DNA of 64,000 nt from Deroplatys truncata (lineage: Eukaryota; Arthropoda; Insecta; Mantodea; Mantidae). Positions 32,801 through 42,056 of this stretch are shown in pieces. The position numbers and the translations under genes were made by a program. The notes under the pieces are model-generated. The model searched no databases. It saw nothing but the letters and a program-made list of their open reading frames with translations, and was not told the DNA's origin. Within the stretch, counting starts at the first letter, position 1. Every line of letters starts with the position of its first letter. The stretch is from contig CM060983.1 in assembly GCA_030765065.1 (NCBI GenBank), forward strand, positions 51,706,067 to 51,770,066, written 5' to 3'.

Positions 32801-33523
32801 ATACGACTGGTGACCAATGAAAAAACTCTAGAGAAGCTGATCGCCAAGCCTACGTTTATCGACAGGACGATATATGCTGATAATCTAGCTGCTGTACATA
32901 TGGCCTCTCGTCAGATTGTATTCAACAAGCCTATATACATTGGTATGAGTGTGTTGGACATCTCCAAGACATTAATGTATAACTATCATTACGACTTTTT
33001 GTTGCCTTATTATGGAGCTGAAAACCTGAAGCTTATGTATATGGACACTGATTCGTTCATTCATCGTGTAACAACTGAAGATGTGTACCAGGACAAGCTA
33101 CGTTTTCTTGAGCATCTCGATACATCTGATTACCCTGCCAACCATATATGTTACTCTTCTCAGAACAAGAAGGTATTGGGAAAATTTAAAGATGAGGCTA
33201 ATAGCAAAATCATCCTACGCTTTGTTGGACTACGTCCTAAGATGTATGCCTTAGATATTCAAGGGTCAATGATAAAAAAGATTAAAGGTATAAAACGTAG
33301 CGCTATTAAGCAGTACATTTCGTTTGACAGCTATACAGACTGTCTTAAAACCTGTGAAATCATCAGAACACCTATGAGTCTGATCCTATCACGAAAGCAT
33401 GCTCTTGCTACAGTGCAAGTGAATAAAATTGCATTGACTCCGTTTGATGATAAAAGAATTATTGCTGAGGATGGGATAACGACATATGCGTATGGACATT
33501 ACGCCATTACAAACAGTGCTTAA
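29870..33523 (+). CDS. Protein-primed-type DNA polymerase B with internal endonuclease VII domain (right copy)
   Basis: Its protein sequence is identical to the product of 22371-26024, where the domains are listed. It has three zinc fingers, a 3'-5' proofreading exonuclease with an HNH endonuclease VII-like segment between exonuclease motifs I and II, and a palm with motifs A, B and C ending in YMDTDS. It is transcribed outward from the palindrome centre, so the two genes are divergent and about 3.8 kb apart. No other protein-coding frame of note lies in the arm; frames on the opposite strand are shadows. Together with the ends of the element it would supply replication. Integration functions are not encoded. 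Fusing a Holliday-junction-type nuclease fold to a polymerase is notable in a palindromic DNA, but any link is an inference. Confidence 0.9.
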   Translation: MNNSAYKDIIPSATGYACGKCGKKFLRGYDKRRHEMSCKKLFKCKHCNVTFKDGYKGQRHEDICEISSPQKKRRLEPTKHQLLSTMEDCDMKEYETSFEGRLKSYFIRCESAKDLNMYLQEAKQRIIQAVHKELSIHKSVKINLLAECRFVNSIGETCDKTFKTRNQAVFLETDLEATMEVKFKKLVTEMEESQLKGSSWALLAVEGVRLRINKYNPLRGSSYIPLPSAVEARKACINIQNFSDEKCFMYSILAKFVSIKPQRVSKYKQLQDKYDFSCVSYPTPLSQIPKFEKFNKISINVFGLDEKHEVYPIKVADIELPEHRDLLLLNDSSGKHHYVYIKNFEKLVRRQKTNHNGRVYTCKRCFTHFDDRYGRSGQEKLQEHAAFCIQHGVARVVMPTKEKSIVQFKNVERMLKVPYVIYADFESILTPCHTCIPNPETSYTTPYQEHTPMSFCVYVKPTSSVEHLETGLPKQPYVYRGADAAQKFMLYLTSLAKMIGNIYKSAKPLKLTEQQQKDFESSSACYLCGKPFTEENYKVRDHDHISGEYRGSLHNECNLACKTPKYIPVFMHNLSGYDSHFIVKELGCTSERVEVIPNSEESYISFTKYVGDIKLRFVDSFRFLSTSLDKLVKNLTSYPETLKYFGEDKLKLMTRKGVFPYDFVTSWDVLNETCLPPKDCFYNRLNEEEITDTDYDHARNVWELFNVRNLGEYSDLYLTSDVLLLADVFETFREQTLKTHKVDPAHYFTSPGLTWDAMLLYTEIKLELLQDYDQLLMVESGIRGGLCQVSHRYAEANNTYMDKFDPSRPTQFITYEDANNQYGWAMCHALPFGGFQWVSPEEINLETLQEDDPHGYILEVDIEYPAELHDLHNDLPFLPECMKPLESSTKKLIPHLGPRKKYVVHYMALKQALSHGLRLTKIHRVLQFRQSQWLKPYVEFNNRLRQQAANDFEKDLYKLFNNAMFGKTMENLRNRMDIRLVTNEKTLEKLIAKPTFIDRTIYADNLAAVHMASRQIVFNKPIYIGMSVLDISKTLMYNYHYDFLLPYYGAENLKLMYMDTDSFIHRVTTEDVYQDKLRFLEHLDTSDYPANHICYSSQNKKVLGKFKDEANSKIILRFVGLRPKMYALDIQGSMIKKIKGIKRSAIKQYISFDSYTDCLKTCEIIRTPMSLILSRKHALATVQVNKIALTPFDDKRIIAEDGITTYAYGHYAITNSA

Positions 33524-33893
33524 AAGAATGTAAGTTAAAGATAAAGATTTTCTCGTGAGTCTACAATCTTAAAAAGAAGGTTATCTGTGTGCTGTATATG
33601 CAGATAGCTGACGCCTGATGAAGAAAGAGGAAGATGGAAGGGAAGGTGGTAACCCTGCCATTAGGAGCAATCCTAGTGCTAGTCTCAAGCCTAGATAAAA
33701 GGGGAGAGACATCTATAACGAACTGAAATAAAGGTATGTTGACGCAAAGCTTTTCAGTTTGTAAACCATATACAGTTTATCCCTCTCTGCATCGTACAAT
33801 AACTGTTTAACATATAAAAATTTGTAAGATTTAGAAAAAAGTATATAAATTGTTGTAACGCTGGATGAGAAAAGTTTTATAATCGAATTACTC
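33524..33893 (+). other. 3' flank of the right polymerase gene
   Basis: Mirror of 22001-22370. It holds the probable 3' untranslated region up to shortly after the poly(A) signal at 33727-33732. Confidence 0.55.
33727..33732 (+). promoter_or_regulatory. Poly(A) signal of the right polymerase gene
   Basis: AATAAA, 204 bp after the stop codon. Confidence 0.6.
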
Positions 33894-35664
33894 TCTATAT
33901 TACCATGAGTACCTGTGATACCAGTTGAATTGCCTGTTAAAATGACTTAAATATCTGTGATACTACTCGAATCAAGTGAAATTACATTAACTAGCTCAGA
34001 TACGAATTCCTACTCTAAATTAGTACGAGCACCTGTGATACTATCAGAATTATCTGTTAAAATGACTCAAATACCATTGATACAACCTGAATCAGCTGCA
34101 TTTACCTTAAATAGCCGTGATACAAATCTCTGATAGAAATTATTACGAGCATCTGTGAAACTATGCTGATTATCCAAATACTTATGATATTACCTGAACT
34201 ATCTGTAAAATACGAAACTAGGCTATAACCAACCCCTGGAACCTACCCTCCTGTAATGCTTGCTTAATTACTCTAAGCACCTATGTTACTTGAATTATCC
34301 TAAATACCTACGATACCCTCTGAATTACCTTGAAATATGAAACTATGCTATACCCAACCCTGGAATCTAGCCTCCTGTGATACTACCTGAATTAGCCTAA
34401 ATACCTACGATACTAGCTGAATTAGCTGTGAAATCATGCATAGCTATGATGCAGTTAGCCTCTGGAATCTAGCCTCCTGTGATACTAGCTGAATTAGCTT
34501 AAATGCTCACGATACTAGCTGAATTGGCAATGAAAATGATTTAAATACCTACGATACTAGCTGAATTAGCTGTGAAATCATGCATAGCTATGATGCAGTT
34601 AGCCTCTGGAATCTAGCCTCCTGTGATACTAGCTGAATTAGCTTAAATGCTCACGATACTAGCTGAATTGGCTATGAAAATGATTTAAATACCTGTGATA
34701 CTACCCGAATCATGTGAAATTACTTTAACTAGCTCTGATACGAATTCCTGCTCTAAATTAGCACGAGCACCTGTGATACTATCTGAATTACCTGTTAAGA
34801 TGACTCAAATACCATTGATACAACCTGAATCATCTGCATTTACCTTAAATAGCTGTGATACAAATCTCTGATCGAAATTATCAATAATATCTGTAAAGCT
34901 CTGTCGATTACCTCAAATACTTACGATATTACCTGAACTATCTGTGAAATACGAAGCTAGGTTATAACCAACCCCTGGAACCTACCCTCCTGTAATGCTT
35001 GCTTAATTACTCTAAACACCTATGTTACTTGAATTATCCTAAATACCTACGATACCCTCTGAAATACGAAACTATGCTATACCCAACCCTGGAATCTAGC
35101 CTCCTGTGATACTTGCTTAATTACTCTAAACACCTATGTTACTTGAATTATCCTAAATACCTACGATACCCTCTGAAATACGAAACTATGCTATACCCAA
35201 CCCTGGAATCTAGCCTCCTGTGATACTTGCTTAATTACTCTAAACACCTATGTTACTTGAATTATCCTAAATACCTACGATACCCTCTGAATTACCTGTG
35301 AAATATGAAACTATGCTATACCCAACCCTGGAATCTAGCCTCCTGTGATACTAGCTGAATTAGCCTAAATACCTACGATACTAGCTGAATTACCTGTGAA
35401 ATACGACACTAAGCTATACCCAACCCTAGAATCTATCCTCTTGTGATACTAGCTGAATTAGCCTAAATACCTACGATACTAGCTGAATTATCTGTGAAAT
35501 TATGCAGAGCCATGATGCAGTTAGCCTCTGGAATCTATTCTGTGTTACTAGATGAATTAGCCTAAATACATACGATACTAGCTGAATTACATGTGAAATC
35601 ATACACTGCTATGATGCAGTCAACCTCTTGCAATACTAGCTGAATTACTTACCTGTTAGTGTTA
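33894..35664 (-). repeat. Degenerate 30-bp/116-bp minisatellite field (right arm)
   Basis: Mirror of 20230-22000. Units read CTGAATTAGCCTAAATACC and ACGATACTAGCTGAATTA on the plus strand. Confidence 0.85.
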
Positions 35665-35671
35665 GTGGGTT

Positions 35672-35861
35672 AGCTTTTCCCGTTGCAGGTCACCTTTTTA
35701 CCTTTATGGCTCACCTTTTTCCCTTTGCTGGTCACATTTTTCCCTTTGCTGGTCGCCTTTTTCCCTTTGCTGGTCACGTTTTTCCCTTTGCTAGTCAACT
35801 TTTTCCCTTTGTGGACCTCCTTTTTCCCTGAGCAGTCACCTTTTTCCCCTGAACGAGTCAC
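35672..35861 (-). repeat. 18-bp minisatellite (right arm)
   Basis: Mirror of 20033-20222. The plus strand reads TTTTTCCCTTTGCTGGTC units and gives a hydrophobic open frame (35683-35898) downstream of the polymerase gene and in the same direction. Confidence 0.9.
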
Positions 35862-35943
35862 CTTTTCCCTGAATAGGTTACGTGATGGGTATGTCTAGAA
35901 CATTGACATGAAACAGTTTTCCACTAAGTTCACGTCTAAAGTC

Positions 35944-36859
35944 GCTTTCAAGTCTAGCACCTCATATTCCCTAGCTCTCCTGTATATAAGTCCATATTCC
36001 TACTGCTACACTACCTGTCTAGCCTAACACCTCTCCTCCTGTTCCTATACCTCTCATATAAACCATACTCTACTCCTCTAGCTCTGTCTAGCCTAACGCC
36101 TCTCTCGTTTACCTATGACTCTCACATAAACCATACTCTGCTCCTCGACCTCTGTCTAGTCTAACTCCTCTCCTCGTTTTCCTATACCTCTCATATAAAC
36201 TATACTCTACTCCTCAACCTCTGACTAGCCTAGCACCCCTCTTCCTGTTCCTATACTTCTCATACATATAAACGCATACTCTAAACCTCTGTCTAGTCTA
36301 ACACCACTCCCCGTATCCCCTACCTCTCAAAAGCTCATTCCCTCCTGCCCCCCTCTAGCTGAGTATCACTCCTTGGTTTCCTATCTAACCTAACTTTAAC
36401 ACCTGTCTATCCTAGCATAGGATCTCTCTCCGTTTTCTCGTCTCTCCTTATAAACACAAACTCAATTCTCCTAACCTAATACCTCTCCTCGTTTTCCTAT
36501 ACTTCTCATATAAACCATACTCTACTCCTCGACTTCTGTCTAGCCTAACACCTTTCCTCGTTTTCCTATATCTCTCATATAAACCATGCACTACGTTTCA
36601 AGCCCTGTCTAGCCTAACACATCTCCGCGTTTTCCTATACCGCTCATATAAACCATACATTACTCAGCCTCTGTCTAGCCTAGCACTTCTCCTCATATTC
36701 CTCTACCTCTCTCATATAAAGCGCACTCTCCCTCCTACCACTGTCTAGCCTAGCGTCAGTCCTCGTATTCCCTATCTCCCCCATATAAACGCATTTTCCT
36801 CCTTGAACCGTCGCATCTAGCCTCGTTTTCCCTATCCTTTCCCATATAAACGCAAAAAA
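35944..36859 (-). repeat. Subterminal minisatellite, about 67-bp unit (right arm)
   Basis: Mirror of 19035-19950. Units contain CCTCTGTCTAGCCTAAC and CTCATATAAACCATAC. Confidence 0.85.
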
Positions 36860-36889
36860 CTGCGCCAGCTCTCTCCTATATATCCTACT

Positions 36890-36895
36890 TAAATG
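36890..36895. repeat. 6-bp target-site duplication, right
   Basis: TAAATG, identical to 18999-19004. Confidence 0.9.
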
Positions 36896-37119
36896 TCTTT
36901 AATATATGGTATTTTAATCAAAATATTTAGTGCCATTTTTTAGAAAACCAAAATTTCGAAAAATGTTTTATATAAAGAGTAGCTTGGGGTGGGGATGTTC
37001 TTGAAAATTTTCGCGTCGCATCTTCAGAAAATACCAAACCTAAATACCAAGTTTGATGCTTATCCGACTTTTCGTTTTGAGATATGCTGTTCACAGACAG
37101 ACACACGCGGACCTTTTTC
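36896..37119 (-). repeat. Family B repeat, right half of the split copy
   Basis: It continues the copy at 18478-18998 (TCTTTAATATATGGTATTTTAATC) until another B copy abuts it near 37120. Confidence 0.75.
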
Positions 37120-37976
37120 TAAAACTCTGATGTGATACATTCACATGACTTTCTCTACTCTGTCGTTTATTAGTGAGTATACAAGCTATTCTTATTAAAA
37201 CTTATTTTTATATGTATTAATAAACAAAATAAACCTTTTCAGAAATAGATACTTTATACATTTCGTTATAGATACAAACAGAACAGCAATAGTAAATCTT
37301 TTTAAGAAACTGGATGCTATATACTGACCTTAAAATTTCATACTGTTTCCATACAACGGCAAGAAACAGTTGAATGTTGACAAGACTTTAAAGAATGACC
37401 ATGAAATGAACAATTCAATCCATTAATAACGGATATCTCAGAAATAGCTTAGGCCACTAAAAAAAGCTATTTGAAATAAATTGTGTATTTTAAAAAGATC
37501 AACATTGTTTTGTATAGTACGTTTTCGTCTATCCCATAACGTTTACTAGTTACACAGATTATACAAAATTCCTTCCGAATGAAGAGGACTTCACAGTTCC
37601 AATCCGGAGGAGGGTGATGGATTTTTTGGGCGTAAAAAATCCTTAGCATGGCTTCCTCCAGAATGGAAGTAAAGCCGGTGGCCCCCTGTCGTAGATTTAC
37701 GGCACGTAAAAGAACCTCAAGCCTGACAAAGAGACTTCTGAGCAAAATTACCAGTCTTTCACGCCCAATATAGAATGGGACGCTAAGGACCATAGTAGTT
37801 AAAGAGAGTCCATAAATGATCAATTTATTTATCTTTTCACACACGGACATTTTTCTAAAAATCCTTTTTTTATTCAGGGGCCGCAAAACATGTATTTCAG
37901 GTGAAACCTTGGAATTGAATTTTTGGGTACACAATACCTCCTCTACCTACTATTTACGTGGTAGAGAAGGTAAAAG
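37120..37976 (-). repeat. Family B repeat containing a SINE
   Basis: It starts AAACTCTGATGTGATACATT and ends ACGTGGTAGAGAAGGTAAAA. A family S2 SINE has replaced part of its interior. Confidence 0.7.
37597..37820 (+). repeat. tRNA-derived SINE (family S2), head mostly missing
   Basis: It matches the reverse of 41003-41287 over GATGGATTTTTTGGG, GCATGGCTTCCT, AAAGAACCTCAAGCC and GGACCATAGTAGTTAAAGAG. The tRNA-like head is missing. Confidence 0.75.
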
Positions 37977-38035
37977 ACTGACCATAGCTTTAGCCTACTC
38001 TAACCTTATATCTATAAAGAAATATGTAAATGTGT

Positions 38036-38145
38036 AATAAACGTTTATCTCGATTAACAAGAAGTAGACAGAAAAACAAGCTCTTGTAAGAATAGTTTGT
38101 ATAATTGAGTAGAGAAAGTCGTGTGAATGCAACATCGGATTTTTA
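38036..38145 (+). repeat. Family B fragment, right edge
   Basis: It reads GTTTATCTCGATTAACAAG through GAGTAGAGAAAGTCGTGTGA to the CATCGGATTTTT edge. Confidence 0.65.
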
Positions 38146-38894
38146 ACTGGGCTTTCCGATTAGATAATGTGATAATTTTGGATTGAATACTGCTTACCAT
38201 AGGTTACCACAGAGAGAAGAGAAATATCCAAAGCATTTTAAACACAGTGTAAACGAACAGAGGAGGCAGAGAGCTATTTTGTTGCAAATATAACTGGTTT
38301 TCCTCTCTGGCGTGTACTCATAGACTGTCAAATAAACTGTAATCTCTGCTGCAGGTGCCATCCATTGCAATGGGATAATAATTTAAGCTGGTGGTATTTG
38401 ATAGTGTGGATTCGAAACCGAATATATGAAAATACCAGGAATATTCTGCTAATGCAGTTCAATGTGACGAGTTTCAGCTCTGTCATAATGAAATGAAATG
38501 TTAGTAGGTAATAATAATTAAATGGAGGTATCAGTGTCATTCTCTAAAAGCTCTGATGTCATTTGCTTATAATGCACAGAGGTACTGAAAATTATAGAAA
38601 TTATGTTTTCATAAATTAGGGTTTGTTTCCGCAATTGCCTCAAAAGGAAATGTGAAAATAATAACTCAGCTAGTTATAGTAATGCATTGTTAAGGTTTTA
38701 AACCTATGTTCAGTGCAATGAAAGCTGGTTCATAAAATTCTTAGGTTAAATTTAATTATCACCAGGAGCTCCAATGAAATGTTTTCTCGTGCCAAAGAGG
38801 CACGAGGTTATAGGAGTTAATTATTAAGCCTAGGACATGTCTTAGCTCTACCAGCATAATACTTTTATTTGCTTTACAACGTAGGTACATACTA
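38146..38894. other. Unassigned DNA
   Basis: I see no gene or known repeat. Confidence 0.4.
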
Positions 38895-40645
38895 GATAGA
38901 GAAGGCATAACATTCCACCCAAAAATTCACTAACAAGGTTTTCGCCAGAAATATGAAGAAGATTTGTTTGTATTGTAAACTTGTTTGCAAAACGCTTTTA
39001 GCGTCAGTTTGAAAAAGGTTGTACTGAAAGAGTTGTATTATAGTTCAACTGTTGGGGAACCGAACTTGTATTGGTTGCCACCGCGCGTATGTAAAACAGT
39101 TTCCGGTAGTCTTCGCCCCAAATGTACTTTCAGGTGGCCTTTGCCCCAAGTTTAAAAAAAAATATTAACTTTGTAATTTGACTGTGTTTGCCTCGGCTGC
39201 GTCAGTATTATTGTTAGAGACACGTTTCTCTTGGGCAGGGTTGTGATGTGACAAGAATGTAGGCTTACATAGATTTTTAGTTTTAATTCACTCCTGTTTA
39301 TTAATCCTTGATACAAATTAAATAGCACTTCACTGATATCGAGAGCTGTGAGATTCTTTTATTTCATACTTGCACTTTTTTAACACGTATACTATTTTCG
39401 TCTCACTCGAATACATAATGAATTTCTCGAGGACACATCTCGCGTTTGGTTATGAGCACTGTTTGGAGGCAATACGTCTAAACTTGTAAATTTCTGTATT
39501 TCCAGTCTGTGATTGGCTAATCTACTCCAATAGAATACCTGCAATTAACTGAAGCTTTTTCTGGATGTTGATTGGCTATTTTTAAACTGACTCAAAATTA
39601 CATTATTGCTGCTCTAATAATGACTAGTAGTATTTAAACTTCCTTACTCATTATTGCCTTAAGGTTACCTCATTGTTACCACATTGTTAGCAACTTTAAA
39701 CCTATTATTCTCAGAGCTTCTAGATTATTAAATTACGTAATGTATTCACATAACATTATTACACATGGACATACAATAATATAAACATTTGAAATGACTG
39801 TTACATGCATTTTACAAATTATTACATACACATATTGCTTCAAGGTGGGCTGTTATTGAATTTATATATTATATAATTTAATTTAAATTACTCAAGTGTT
39901 AAAAACACTGCCTCAAATACAGATTTTGAGGCACTCTAAATTCTGAAAAAGGAAATGTCGGAAATACCAAACCTAGTATTTATGTTCAGTATCTTCCAAA
40001 TATGCGACACGATGATTTTCAACCACTCCAACTACCCTTTACATGGAAGATTATTTTTTCGAATTTTTTCTTTTCTGAAAAATGACTAACTACTTTGATT
40101 AAAATACAATATATTAAAGATAATTAATTACATCACAAATAAAATGTATATCTTCAATTTTCGGGGAATAGCTTCGGTAGCCCAATTCATTCAGAAGGAA
40201 GTTGAAATAATATTGCATAACTACTAACGTTAAGCGATAAACGAAAGCGTACTACGCAAAAAAATGTAGATCTCTTTAAAATACACAATTTTTTTATTCA
40301 AATAACTTTTTTGTGGCATTGGACATTTCTGAGATAGCCGTTATTAATGGTTCGCATTGTTCAATACTTAAGTCATTCTTTTCAAGTCGTTTTTCAGTTG
40401 TTTCTCGCGATATCATGGAAACAGTATGGAATTTTAAGGCGAGCATATAGCGTCCAGTTCTTAAACACTTGACTAATGTTATTCCCTTTGTAAAAGAAAT
40501 GTATAATGCAACAATTTCCAGAAATGTGTCTCGATTAAAATGAAGTGGTAGGAAAATAAACTTTCGTAAGAATAACTTATATACCACTAATAAGCAATAG
40601 ACGATAGAGAAAGTCATGCGAATGTAACACATCAGATTTTTTTTA
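38895..40645 (+). repeat. Family B repeat split by a ~960-bp insertion
   Basis: The left edge is at 38895-38956 (ACATTCCACCCAAAAATTC) and the match resumes near 39918 (AGATTTTGAGGCAC), running to GTAACACATCAGATTTT at about 40640. The two parts are in register, so the DNA between them is an insertion. Confidence 0.65.
38957..39917. mobile_element. Insertion of unknown class
   Basis: It is about 960 bp placed within a B copy, with a possible 5-bp AAATA duplication at its edges. It contains CCAAT-type motifs (TGATTGGCTA) near 39513 and 39569 and no protein-like frame. A solo LTR of an unrecognised family is possible, but neither edge shows the expected TG/CA ends clearly. Confidence 0.35.
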
Positions 40646-40739
40646 TTAATGTAACATTCATAAGCAGCCTTTAACATCTTAAGTCATGATGCTCGCTTTT
40701 TTACCTTTGGAACAATAATAATTGCCCATCACTATGATG

Positions 40740-40935
40740 TTTTCAGACTAATAGCGATGTTAATCCTTGGGTTGGTATTGCTTTTAGTTATTGCATTAAA
40801 TTCACACACACAATCACACTGTCACTCGTACTTCCGGACTCTAGGGAGGACGGGGATAATTCTGGCTAAAGAAAAATTCCCATCCTCCAACCAGCAATCG
40901 AGTCCGGGACCTCCGGATTTGGAGGTTAGCATGAG
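40740..40935 (-). repeat. tRNA-derived SINE (family S1), degraded head
   Basis: On the minus strand it reads GGTCCCGGACTCGATTGC followed by GGGAATTTTTCTTTAGCC, as in the copy at 12985-13221. A CACACACAATCACACTGTCA tail motif is also shared. Confidence 0.7.
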
Positions 40936-41002
40936 TTCATTATCATGCTTAGGAAATGACTTAGCTCTAATAACATATTATTTTTTAGCCTTACTACTAA
41001 AT

Positions 41003-41287
41003 TGAGTTTTATTTATGGACGCTCTTTAACTACTATGGTCCTTAGCGTCTCATTCTATATTGGGCGGGAAAGACCGGAAATTTTGCTCAGAGGCCTCTTT
41101 ATCAGGCTTGAGGTTCTTTTACGTGTCGCAAATCTACGACACGGAACCACCGGCTTTACCTCCCTTCTGAAAGAAGCCATGCTAAGGATTTTTAAGCCCG
41201 AAAAAATCCATCGCTCTGCGTCGGGTTTGAACCCACGAACTTGGGAACTAGAGGCTAGCATGGTAACCACTACACCACGGAGGACGA
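41003..41287 (-). repeat. tRNA-derived SINE (family S2), complete
   Basis: On the minus strand the tRNA-like head GTCCTCCGTGGTGTAGTGG carries an A box (TGGTGTAGTGGTTAC), and a B box GGGTTCAAACCCGA follows. A body shared with 37597-37820, 51763-51852 and 57000-57236 comes next, ending GCGTCCATAAAT. It is the reference copy for the family. Confidence 0.85.
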
Positions 41288-41735
41288 CAGCCTTACTACT
41301 GGTCATATTATTCGCTATAAATACAATGTTGAATATATGTTACTATCATGAATTCTCTATGCAAGTTTTATTCTATGCCCTAATAATATAATTATCCTTA
41401 TTAGCTGCTTTATGTTTAACCGAAATTTACTATGAAATGCGCAAAGAACTGAAAAAAACAATGAAAGAAAAGGAAGATTTGCTTAGATACGAGATACAAG
41501 TTTCTCTTGAATGACGCAACTGGTGGTTCGCGTCTTCCACGGTCCTACCGATGTAACTCAAATAATTTCTGAATTTGTAATTGTTAATGTTGTATATATA
41601 ATTCGTATATATAATAAAATTCTAATCAAATTAGGACTAATAATTAAAAATATATTGACAATACAAATATTAAGACTAAAAAACAACAAATCAATTTAAT
41701 GATATATCTTCTATTATACACGCAGTAGCGGCGGA
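41288..41735. other. Unassigned AT-rich DNA
   Basis: No feature is recognised. A 62-codon frame at 41511-41699 is not supported by any motif. Confidence 0.4.
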
Positions 41736-42052
41736 TCAGCCCACAGTTTCTCACCTAGATAATGAAGTAAGTTACGCTTACCTTTCGTTATAAAACCTGT
41801 TCGAAATGATGTTCCTCTGCGTCTATACAAGTCTGCTACCTATCCAGCATATTATTGAACACTCGACGAATTTCTACAGTGGAAATATTGGAAAAAGCAC
41901 GCTGTATATTGTCTTCTATTTCACGGGGCGTATGGGAACTTGAAGAATTTATCTTTAAGCATTCCTCACAAAATATAATCACATGAATTTATATCTTGAG
42001 AGCGAGCAGTCCAGGCTGTAATTCTGTCATGAAAAATGTGTCCCTATCTCGT
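41736..42052 (-). pseudogene. mariner/Tc1-type transposase fragment, C-terminal
   Basis: The minus-strand translation gives ARSQDINSCDYIL, then GMLKDKFFKFPYAP and, after a frame change, RRVFNNMLDR and CIDAEEHHFE. This is the order seen at the C-terminal end of insect mariner-like transposases (SPDLNPCDF, then WGYLKDKV, then a final xGGHFE-type motif). The fragment contains stop codons and at least one frameshift, and it covers about the last 100 residues. No terminal inverted repeats were found. A family A repeat begins immediately beside it at 42057. Confidence 0.6.
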
Positions 42053-42056
42053 CTAA

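Larger units (their letters stand above)
19005..36889. mobile_element. Palindromic polymerase-only element, Polinton/Maverick-related
   Basis: It is a 17,885-bp element made of two 8,907-bp inverted arms around a 71-bp centre, ending AGTAGGATATATAGG...CCTATATATCCTACT. A 6-bp target duplication, 5'-AG ends and a protein-primed-type DNA polymerase B are Polinton hallmarks. It carries one polymerase gene per arm, both transcribed outward, with B-box arrays near the centre and minisatellites near the ends. I find no integrase, packaging ATPase, protease or capsid gene. It looks whole, and the near identity of the arms suggests a young insertion or recent homogenisation. Movement would have needed an integrase from elsewhere, which is an inference. 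Confidence 0.85.
27983..36889 (-). repeat. Right inverted arm (8,907 bp)
   Basis: This is the reverse complement of 19005-27911, base for base under x to 55894-x. It carries the second polymerase gene and the same minisatellites and promoter signals. Confidence 0.95.

Noticed and set aside
19005-36889. The palindrome as a sequencing or assembly artefact
   Set aside because: The outer flanks are not inverted copies of each other. They are the two halves of one host repeat bounded by a 6-bp duplication, the centre has 71 unique bases, and at least one mismatch separates the arms.
19005-36889. A complete Polinton with the full gene set
   Set aside because: Only polymerase genes are present. 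I looked for integrase, ATPase, protease and capsid-like frames in both arms and the centre and found none.
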